From contig NC_083531.1 of the NCBI RefSeq assembly GCF_032362555.1, forward strand, positions 3,844,001 through 3,908,000: a DNA stretch of 64,000 nt, written 5' to 3'. The notes beneath the pieces are model-generated. The model saw only the letters and a list, made by a program, of their open reading frames with translations, searched no databases and had not been told where the DNA came from. Shown in pieces: positions 57,601 to 64,000 of the stretch. The position numbers were made by a program, and so were the translations under genes. Source of the DNA: Amyelois transitella. Lineage: Eukaryota; Arthropoda; Insecta; Lepidoptera; Pyralidae. Numbering within the stretch: the first letter of the stretch is position 1; each line of letters begins with the position of its first letter.

Positions 57601-60600
57601 GCCCAAATTAACTATTCCACGCGGACGTAGTCGCGGGCACAGCTAGTTAAAAATATACTTAACTGGGCATTGACTTTTCGTAATAAACAAAAATACGTAT
57701 TTTCTTTTACCTCTTTCCACTTGCCACGATCACTGCATACTTTCTTCGCTTCATCCACATTCATAACTCTCTTCATGCAAGCTCGGCGGTTTCGAGTACT
57801 TTTGACCTGACCCTTTACCAGGACGTCCTTGATTTGATCAAGATACGTTCGTCTTATTCATGTATCGATGAAAATTCCAGGAGATACCAGAAAACGGGGC
57901 TGACGTCGCCCACCTCAACGCCGTACACTCCCCCTCGCTGTTGTCGGGATTGGGTGAGAAGTATCCCGCCCTGCAGGATATTATTGGTAAGAGTATAACT
58001 CTCACTTCCCTAGCGTTAAGGAGTATGTTGGGTGTGAAACTGAGTAACCGGATAAGGAACATCGCGATAAGGGAATGTTGTGATGTGAAAGAAGATGTAG
58101 TTACAGGAATAGAAAATGGTATGTTGAGATGGTTCGGTCATGTGGAGAGGATGAATGAAAACAGGTTGACTAAGCAGATATACAAGGAGAGTGTGGAGGG
58201 AAAGGTCGGAGTGGGAAGACCTAGACGAACGTATCTTGACCAAATCAAGGACGTCCTGGTAAAGGGTCAGGTCAAAAGTACTCGAAACCGCCGAGCTCGC
58301 ATGAAGAGAGTTATGAATGTGGATGAAGCGAAGAAAGTTTGCAGAAATCGTGGCAAGTGGAAAGATGTAGTCTCTGCCTACACCTCCGGGAGAGAGGCGT
58401 GATTTTATGTATGTGTGTATGTTATCGCTTCTAACATACATACATACATACGGTGACGTCTGTATCCCTTGCTGGGCAGACAGAGCCAACAGTCCTGAAA
58501 AGACTGAATGGCCACGTTCAGCTATTTGGCCTAATGATATAACTCTCTCTTACTATAATTAAGTGCCGTGTGGTTTGCGGCACTAATAGAAAAAAAAGAA
58601 TAGGACCACTCCATCTCTTTCCCATGGATGTCGTAAAAGGCGATTGAGGAATCAGCTAATAAACTTAGGTTTCTTGTAATCGATGTGCTAGCAACATGTC
58701 ACTATTTGAATCACAATTCTATCATCAAGCCAAAAAGCTGAACGTGGCCTAATTATAGTATCTTGTCTTTTCGGGACTGTTGGCTCTGTCTACCCCGCAA
58801 GGGATATGAACGTGATTATAGTATGTATGTATGTAATCACAAAAAGATCGGTCGGTATACACACTTTGAAATAACATAATATCATTATTTCAACGTTTAT
58901 GGACATTGAGAAACCAAAAGATATGACAATTACATATTTGTGATGTTTGAAATGTCCTATAATTTTGACAGTTATTATTAAGTCTTAATTTTTTTTTGTA
59001 GATGTCATAATAACGTTTATTTTTTTTTTAATTTTATACTTTTTAAATTTGTTCCTCTCACAATAACGTGTAGGTATTTTTTTTGAAATGGATTCTTTTT
59101 TTGTTTTTTAGTTTTAATTTTGACAGTTATTTAGTCTTAATTTTTTTTTTGTAGATGTCATAATAACGTGTTTATTTTTTTTTTAATTTTATACTACTTA
59201 AATTTGTTACTCTCACAATAACGTGTAGGTATTTTTTTTTAAAGGGATTCCTTTTTGTTTTTTAGTTTTAATTTTGACAGTTATTTAGTCTATAATTTCT
59301 TTTTTTTTTGTACATGTCATTATAACGTTTATTTTTTTTTTAAATTTTATACTACTTAATTTTCTTCCTGTCACAATAACGTGTAGGTGTTTGTTTTTTT
59401 TTTTTAATTTTATACTACTTAATTTTGTTCCTCCATCAGGTCGCCACGTTTGGGCGGCAAGCTGGAACAGAAATGAGGATCACACGGCGCTGATGAAGCT
59501 GACACACGACTACAAGGTCCTGAAGGGTGACTGGTTCCACATTGACGTGGAAGTTACACAGGTAGGTGATTAACTTCGTTTGTGTATAGTACCTGGGTGA
59601 TCGAGTGGAGCTCGGCGTTTATGTACATACTGACAACTGTTTTAAATGTTTTCACATACATACACACATATGGTCACGTCTATATCCCTTGCGGGGTAGA
59701 CAGAGCCAACAGTCTTGAAAAGACTGAATGGCCACGTTCAGCTATTTGGCCTTAAGATAGAATTGAGATTCAAATAGTGGCAGGTTGCTAGCCCATCGCC
59801 TAAAAAAGAATCCCAAATTTGTAAGCCTATCCCTTAGTCGCCTTTCACCGACATCCATGGGAAATAAATGGAGTGGTCCTATTCTTTTTTGTATTGGTGC
59901 CGGGAACCAATAGGCACTGCCGGGAACCACACGGCAAATGTTTTTTTTTATATACGGGACAGATTACACGGATTGAGTTAGCCTCGAAGTCAGTTCGAGA
60001 CTTGTGTTACGAGATACCAACTCAACGATACTATGTTTTATAATAAATACTTGTACAGATATACCTACATCCAAGATCCAGACAAAGTTCGTTTCTCATC
60101 GTGCCGTGGGCGGGATTCGAACCCGGGCTCTCCGGTGTCAAAGACAAGCGCGCTATATAATATTATATTATTGGTATAATACCTGGGTAAACGAGCGGAG
60201 GTCGGTGTTTATAAAACTTTCAAAATGAGGTCATAAAAATCACAATTATCTTATTGATTTTGGGAGAAAATTATGGGGAAAACTATTTTCCCTGACATGC
60301 TAAGCAGCTAATACCAGCTAAGTAGATAAAATAGATTTCTTAAGTCCTGGTTGCATCCTCACCACTCTGTGCCGTGTGGTTCCCGGTCCCAATAAATACA
60401 CAAGAATAGAACCACTCCATCTCTGTCCCATGGATGTCGAAAAATGCGACTAACGGATGGTCTTCTAAACTTGGGATTCTCCTTTTAGGCGATAGGCTAT
60501 CAACCTGTCACTATTTGAATCTCAATTCTATAATTTAACCAAACAGCCGAACGCGGCCCATCAGCCTTTTCAATACAGTCTCTGTCCACCACGCTAGGGA

Positions 60601-61600
60601 TATAAACATGACTATATGTATGTATAATATAATTCACCTTCCAGATTGGCCCAGGCCACGTGCGCCTGCGCATGTCCACACCAATAGGCCCAGTGCTAGT
60701 GTCGCAGTCAGTCACCCCGCTGGGCCCTCTGATGCAGAAGGTGGTTCACAGATTCTATTCGCCGCCTCACATTGCGCCGTTCTCGTCAATATTGGTCAAG
60801 TCCGAAGCGTATATGGTGAGTGGCGCCATCTATTGGCGAGTAGCCGTGTTGGGTTGTAGAAAGTATAGTTACAAAGTTATTCCTACCGAAGATAGAAGGA
60901 GAAAAGAGGAGAGAAATGATCAGTTGAAAATTATTATATTACAGTTTGAACATAAAATAAAAATATTTGACAATGAAAATTATATTTCGGACATTTTTAC
61001 TTAACAAACAAAATCATGGCAACCGTTGCTATGGCGTATATGAAGAAGGTTGCCCACAAGGTTTATAATTGGTTTTGCTATTTGATACTAGATGGCAGGA
61101 AATTTGTATTACAAATGAAAATGAACGTAGGTTAATTTATAATTTTTTTTTTTAATTAGTCAAATTTGCACAAAAAATAATACTTTTGAAATTGATTTTC
61201 TTGATTGAGTAATATATTTTTATTTTTTGTAAATTAAGAAAATTTATAATGACTGATGACAAATACTAAAAAAAGCAATCAAGAAAAATTTATAGCAGGC
61301 GCAGGCGTATTCTATAAAAAAAAAATCTTTTTGTTTTTATGTTAACCAACAAACAAATAAACTTACTTACTGTCGAATTTATAATATAATTTAAGATTTT
61401 TTTTAACTCATTCCCCCCCTTTTGTTCTGTTTCAGTTCGAGCGAGACGTTTTAATATGGAACAGCAAACAGTTTGTGAGCGCGCCCGCTTACGTACGGAC
61501 AGACAAGACGATAAGATCCTTCAGGAGTTGGTACTCCCAGTTTTACAGCGAGAACAGCATTAGTTTCAGAGATGCGATACAGAATCCTTTGGAGTGGTGA
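54654..61600 (+). CDS. nvd: Neverland, Rieske-type cholesterol 7,8-dehydrogenase (complete, 9 exons)
   Basis: Coding segments are 54654-54655, 54715-54997, 55346-55529, 56311-56496, 57188-57360, 57881-57986, 59440-59561, 60645-60815 and 61436-61600. From the ATG at 54722 they give 460 residues; the split upstream ATG adds MYK for 463. A hydrophobic segment at about residues 63-81 is the membrane anchor. The Rieske [2Fe-2S] ligands are C174/H176 (CPHLG) and C194/H197 (CPFHKW). The mononuclear iron motif E-x3-D-x2-H-x4-H is present at E277-D281-H284-H289. In the ecdysteroid pathway Neverland converts cholesterol to 7-dehydrocholesterol in the prothoracic gland. Length, the two metal sites and the C-terminus ([13 protein letters not shown]) fit this family closely. 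The gene is divergent to spook and its introns carry many repeats. Splice sites and phases agree throughout, but no transcript confirms them. Confidence 0.95.
54715..54997 (+). CDS. nvd: neverland exon 2
   Basis: Codes from [11 protein letters not shown] to CPIDYRK (residues 1-92 counted from 54722), with the membrane segment near its end. Ends in phase 0, donor GTGAGA. Confidence 0.9.
55136..55312 (-). repeat. Family A copy in neverland intron 2
   Basis: Head end missing; stops about 30 bp before the exon 3 acceptor. Confidence 0.8.
55346..55529 (+). CDS. nvd: neverland exon 3
   Basis: Encodes [13 protein letters not shown] to IPVDAL (residues 93-153), the start of the Rieske domain. Preceded by TTTTTTTCAG; ends in phase 1. 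Confidence 0.93.
56028..56284 (+). repeat. Family A copy in neverland intron 3
   Basis: Full length; the TATG tail ends 26 bp before the exon 4 acceptor. Confidence 0.85.
56311..56496 (+). CDS. nvd: neverland exon 4, Rieske cluster
   Basis: Encodes [12 protein letters not shown] to VPGVEN (residues 154-215). All four iron-sulphur ligands, CPH and CPFH, lie in this exon. A family A repeat ends about 25 bp before its acceptor. Confidence 0.96.
56523..56721 (+). mobile_element. Family C element in neverland intron 4
   Basis: Complete; begins about 25 bp after the exon 4 donor. Confidence 0.85.
56947..56964 (+). repeat. Poly-C run of 18
   Basis: A C homopolymer between T runs in neverland intron 4, preceded by a GC-rich stretch (56735-56930) I cannot assign. 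Confidence 0.9.
56980..57152 (+). mobile_element. Non-LTR 3' end in neverland intron 4
   Basis: Ends GGTAATAAACGAATTTGAAT with a TTGAA repeat, a common LINE terminus. Confidence 0.6.
57188..57360 (+). CDS. nvd: neverland exon 5
   Basis: Encodes [20 protein letters not shown] to VVSAHIQ (residues 216-273), between the Rieske and catalytic domains. Confidence 0.93.
57383..57646 (+). mobile_element. Family B element in neverland intron 5
   Basis: Near full length. Confidence 0.85.
57711..57854 (-). mobile_element. RTE LINE 3' end in neverland intron 5, inverted to the downstream copy
   Basis: Reverse complement matches 58223-58366 with about six differences over 144 bp. Confidence 0.85.
57881..57986 (+). 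CDS. nvd: neverland exon 6, mononuclear iron ligands
   Basis: Encodes [20 protein letters not shown] to QDII (residues 274-308) and carries the whole E-x3-D-x2-H-x4-H motif. Inverted RTE fragments lie 26 bp before and from about 27 bp after it. Confidence 0.95.
58013..58416 (+). mobile_element. RTE LINE 3' part in neverland intron 6
   Basis: Open for about 130 codons, [20 protein letters not shown] to the 3' end. The frame happens to be open through from neverland exon 6. Confidence 0.85.
58436..58836. repeat. Opposed family A copies in neverland intron 6
   Basis: Minus-strand tail half (58436-58540), then a full plus-strand copy (58563-58836). Confidence 0.8.
58961..59439 (+). repeat. 155-bp tandem array forming the 3' end of neverland intron 6
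   Basis: AATTTTGACA begins units at 58961, 59116 and 59270; a truncated fourth ends in the acceptor CTCCATCAG. Units are rich in T runs and contain TACTACTTAA, a branch-site-like string. Confidence 0.85.
59440..59561 (+). CDS. nvd: neverland exon 7
   Basis: Encodes [20 protein letters not shown] to DVEVTQ (residues 309-349). Its acceptor lies at the end of a tandem repeat array. Confidence 0.93.
59652..59936 (-). repeat. Family A copy in neverland intron 7
   Basis: Full length; the last 20 bp of the head are duplicated. Confidence 0.85.
59952..60153 (-). mobile_element. tRNA-headed SINE in neverland intron 7
   Basis: Complete tail and B box; A box partly lost. Confidence 0.85.
60368..60628 (+). 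repeat. Family A copy in neverland intron 7
   Basis: Tail ends about 17 bp before exon 8, the third neverland exon preceded at close range by this family. Confidence 0.8.
60645..60815 (+). CDS. nvd: neverland exon 8
   Basis: Encodes [17 protein letters not shown] to LVKSEAYM (residues 350-406), phase 0 at both ends. Reading through the donor stays open for about 62 further codons. Confidence 0.93.
60824..60843 (-). promoter_or_regulatory. CTCF-like 20-bp element, copy 3
   Basis: Sits just inside neverland intron 8, 8 bp after the exon 8 end; orientation opposite to copy 2. Confidence 0.4.
61436..61600 (+). CDS. nvd: neverland exon 9, C-terminus and stop
   Basis: Encodes [20 protein letters not shown] to IQNPLEW then TGA. 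A family A repeat begins 4 bp after the stop, so the 3' UTR is built from repeat DNA; AATAAA occurs at 61771-61780. Confidence 0.93.
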   Translation, partial: FERDVLIWNSKQFVSAPAYVRTDKTIRSFRSWYSQFYSENSISFRDAIQNPLEW

Positions 61601-61603
61601 TGA

Positions 61604-61690
61604 AATGCATACATACATATATATAATCACGTCTATATCCCTTGCGGTGTAGACAGAGACAACAGTCTTAAAAAGACTGATAGGCCGCGT
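61604..61690 (-). repeat. Family A tail in neverland 3' UTR
   Basis: Begins 4 bp after the stop codon. Confidence 0.8.
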
Positions 61691-61944
61691 TTAGTTGTCA
61701 TTTTTTTCCTAACTAAAAAAAATCATGGCAACCGTTGCTATGGCGTATATAAAGAAGGTTAAATGCCCTAAATAAATAAAAGGTTGCCTACAAGTAATTA
61801 AAGAGAAAAATAAAATATGGATACCTCCTTTTTTTATACAATATTGTATCAGATCTTCCATCTCACCTGTTGATAAGTGACGATGAAGATGAAGATGTTA
61901 CACGGCAAAAGAAAGTTTGCCGGGACAACTATGTCACTACATAG

Positions 61945-62139
61945 TATAAAACAAAGTCGCTATTTTAGTCTGTTTGTCTGTATGCTTCAATCTTTAAAAT
62001 TACGCAACGGATTTTGATGCGGTTTTTTGTAACAGGCAGAGTGATTCAAGAGGAAGGTTTTTATGTATAATAACATCTATTAAATAATTGATTTTTTCCG
62101 AAATTTGCACCCGTGCGAAGCCGGGGCGGGTCGCTAGTT
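61945..62139 (+). mobile_element. Helitron-like element, fourth type
   Basis: Contains ACGCAACGGATTTTGATGCG and ends GAAGCCGGGGCGGGTCGCTA then GT. Confidence 0.65.
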
Positions 62140-62257
62140 ATATATACCTAATAATATTGCAGGCAGTTGGAACCAAAAGGTTACTCACAAAGTTTTATTA
62201 GCAAAGGAATACCTTATCTTTATGCTATGAATTTTTATAATGGTATCAGTTACCTTC

Positions 62258-62395
62258 TCACCTCTCTGGAGAGGAGCCCGGGGTGCGCCTTTGACCATGG
62301 ATCCTGGATTGGGTGAGTCAGGTGTTTACACGAAGCGACTCCCGTCTGACCTCCGCAACATTTGCATGGAAACAACCCGTATTGGATTGTGGTAA
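62258..62395 (-). repeat. Family D copy
   Basis: Close match to 12745-12880. Confidence 0.7.
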
Positions 62396-62520
62396 CCGCT
62401 AGATAAACTTAGTCGACATTTACTACATCCATGAGGAAGAGTGGTCTGATTCTAAAGTCACGAGCACGGCATTAATTTACAAATGCATTGAAAATTAAAA
62501 AAAAAACATACATACATATA

Positions 62521-62566
62521 CATAACATCACGCCTCTTTCCCGGAGGGGTAGGCAGAGACTACCTC
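62521..62566 (-). mobile_element. RTE LINE 3' end, short
   Basis: Only about 45 bp. Confidence 0.65.
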
Positions 62567-62950
62567 TAAGCCCTACCTTTTAAAAAAAGTTTGAATAAAA
62601 TCAAATTAGGTATGTATAAAAACGGTTATGTAGGTATAAATAAAAAGGTATATCAGTTCCTTGTAATTTTTAAGATATTTATTCAAAAAATTTTAAAAAA
62701 TATCATATTCAAAATTTTTATTAATTATTATATGATACCTTCTTCATATCGCTTAATAATTGTCAAATATTTCGGTTTCACAACATTGGTTGACGTCAAA
62801 TAAATTACTTAAATCTACGTTTATTGCCGCTTCCAAGGCGTCAGTGCAGAAGAAGCGGTAACAAACTGTACTGTTATTCACATACCTCAGTCCTGCCTAT
62901 ATCTCGCTACGCCTTTCCAAAACCACCGATTTTCGCGTATTTTCTTTCTC

Positions 62951-63120
62951 CTGTACATACATACATAATATCACGTCTTTATGCCTTACGGGGTAAACAG
63001 AGCAAACGCTCTCGAAAAGACTGAAAATCCACTGATATTCAAATAGTAACAAGGAGCTACCCCATCGCCTTATAAGGTATCACAAATTTTCAGCCTTTCC
63101 CTTGATAGACTTTTACAATA
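62951..63120 (-). repeat. Family A copy, diverged
   Basis: CATA tail and body; head lost. Confidence 0.7.
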
Positions 63121-63490
63121 GGCAATATTTGCCTCGGGCGTGCAAATAGGCAGCACCCATGTACTTACAATTGTTATTTGTATATTTTATATCATGACTA
63201 CGTAGGTAGGTATATGAATTGTTTAATAATCTAAGTTTAATGTGAAATTATTTTATATTTTAAGAATATCTTAAGTAGAATAAGGTGTGTTGACAATAAA
63301 AAGAAAAATTTTGTTACGAGTATTATTTTTTAAATATCCTGGAATGACGTTCTTTTTTCAATTTTTTTTTTATTATGCATAAAAAACATTTTATACTATA
63401 TGTGATGACAAAAATATTAGGGAACAAAAATAAAACTGTCTCAACACTTAGTCTTATTATAATGTAGAAAATCAGTACAAAATAAATAAA

Positions 63491-63648
63491 TTATGTGGCT
63501 AATGGTCTTCCAGTCGCCATTTTGAATTCAGCGTAATCTATGAAACCGTCCTTATTAAAATCTGCTTGCTTCATAGCTCCCTCTACGATCTCCTCAAAGT
63601 CAGTATCTTTGTAAAGGACAGTCGTTTCTTGAACTTGACCATTGGGTT
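63491..63648 (-). CDS. EF-hand protein, last exon only (MCFD2-like)
   Basis: Minus strand exon after acceptor TTTCAG, 158 nt, encoding PNGQVQETTVLYKDTDFEEI, VEGAMKQADFNKDGFIDYAE, FKMATGRPLAT and stop. ADFNKDGFIDYAEF is a complete EF-hand calcium loop (D-x-N-x-D-G-x-I-D-x-x-E). The C-terminal placement and IDYAEF wording resemble MCFD2, the luminal calcium-binding partner of the ER-Golgi cargo receptor LMAN1; this is family resemblance only. Upstream exons are beyond the window. It is convergent with neverland, about 1.9 kb away. Confidence 0.75.
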
Positions 63649-63794
63649 CTGAAATATAATCACATTATTAAAAGTGAATAGGCATTTACCTTTGTACTTA
63701 GAAAATTGTTTAGTTATCAAGTAACCGACAGACATCGTAAAGCCGATTTGGGATGCATGTTCTTGGTAATTTTAAGGAAGCGCTTCGATATTCT

Positions 63795-63970
63795 TAAACT
63801 CGGGTTTGAATCCCGGTCAAGGCATGATGAGAAAAGAAGTTTATGATTGGTCTGGGTCTTGGATGTTATTATAAAATATAGTATCGTTGAGTTAGTATAT
63901 ATAGTATCGTAACACAAGTCTCGAATCTACTACGAGGCTAAATCTGTGTAATTTGTCCCTTACATATTTA
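63795..63970 (+). mobile_element. tRNA-headed SINE, 5' truncated
   Basis: Starts at the B box (GGGTTTGAATCCC) and contains a short internal duplication of the AGTATCG segment. Confidence 0.8.
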
Positions 63971-64000
63971 TTTAATTAGTTCAGGAACAGAGAATAAAAA

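Noticed and set aside
57941..58402. 153-codon frame across neverland exon 6 and the LINE
   Set aside because: It is a chance join: exon 6 ends at a GTAAGA donor at 57987, and the LINE frame merely continues. Not treated as a chimeric gene.
58016..58489. 157-codon minus-strand frame
   Set aside because: Antisense of the RTE fragment plus a family A tail.

Overview
This is nuclear DNA from a lepidopteran (moth or butterfly). The evidence is intron-rich insect genes, a CYP307A (Spook) P450, a Neverland Rieske oxygenase, tRNA-headed SINEs, Helitron-like elements ending in CTAG, and RTE-type LINE fragments typical of Lepidoptera. Species cannot be fixed from the sequence alone. Most of the window is intron and intergenic DNA packed with interspersed repeats; one short repeat with a CATA/TATG tail occurs in well over 50 full or partial copies.

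Layout. (1) 1440-13960, minus strand: a complete ten-exon gene for a 350-residue, three-domain gelsolin/CapG/severin-like actin-binding protein, with a possible non-coding first exon near 17.1-17.3 kb. (2) About 17.3-25.3 kb: AT-rich, repeat-bearing intergenic DNA. (3) 25403-30971, minus strand: a two-exon cytochrome P450 that I recognise as spook (CYP307A), with a TATA box near 31.07 kb. (4) About 31.1-54.5 kb: a 23 kb divergent intergenic region containing repeats, two large palindromes, LINE fragments and a cluster of TATCGATA sites. (5) 54586-61600, plus strand: neverland, a nine-exon Rieske oxygenase with its own TATA box and a start codon that appears to be split by intron 1. (6) 63491-63648, minus strand: the last exon of an EF-hand protein, MCFD2-like, whose remaining exons lie beyond the window.

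How the genes fit together. Neverland converts dietary cholesterol to 7-dehydrocholesterol, the first step of ecdysteroid synthesis. Spook belongs to the next, 'Black Box', stage that leads to ketodiol. Both act in the prothoracic gland. The window therefore places genes for consecutive steps of moulting-hormone synthesis side by side, head to head, with no intact non-transposon gene visible between them. Their proximal promoters share a 10-mer (GCAAAGCTTT) in the same orientation at a similar distance from the TATA box, and a 20-bp CTCF-like element recurs around the pair.

The most unusual structural features are: neverland exon 6, which carries the catalytic iron ligands and sits between two roughly 96% identical inverted LINE arms; a 155-bp tandem array that forms the 3' splice region of the following intron; and a tandem duplication in the gelsolin gene that left two decayed copies of an exon end inside an intron. 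All exon joins are read from splice consensus and reading phase; none is supported by RNA here.
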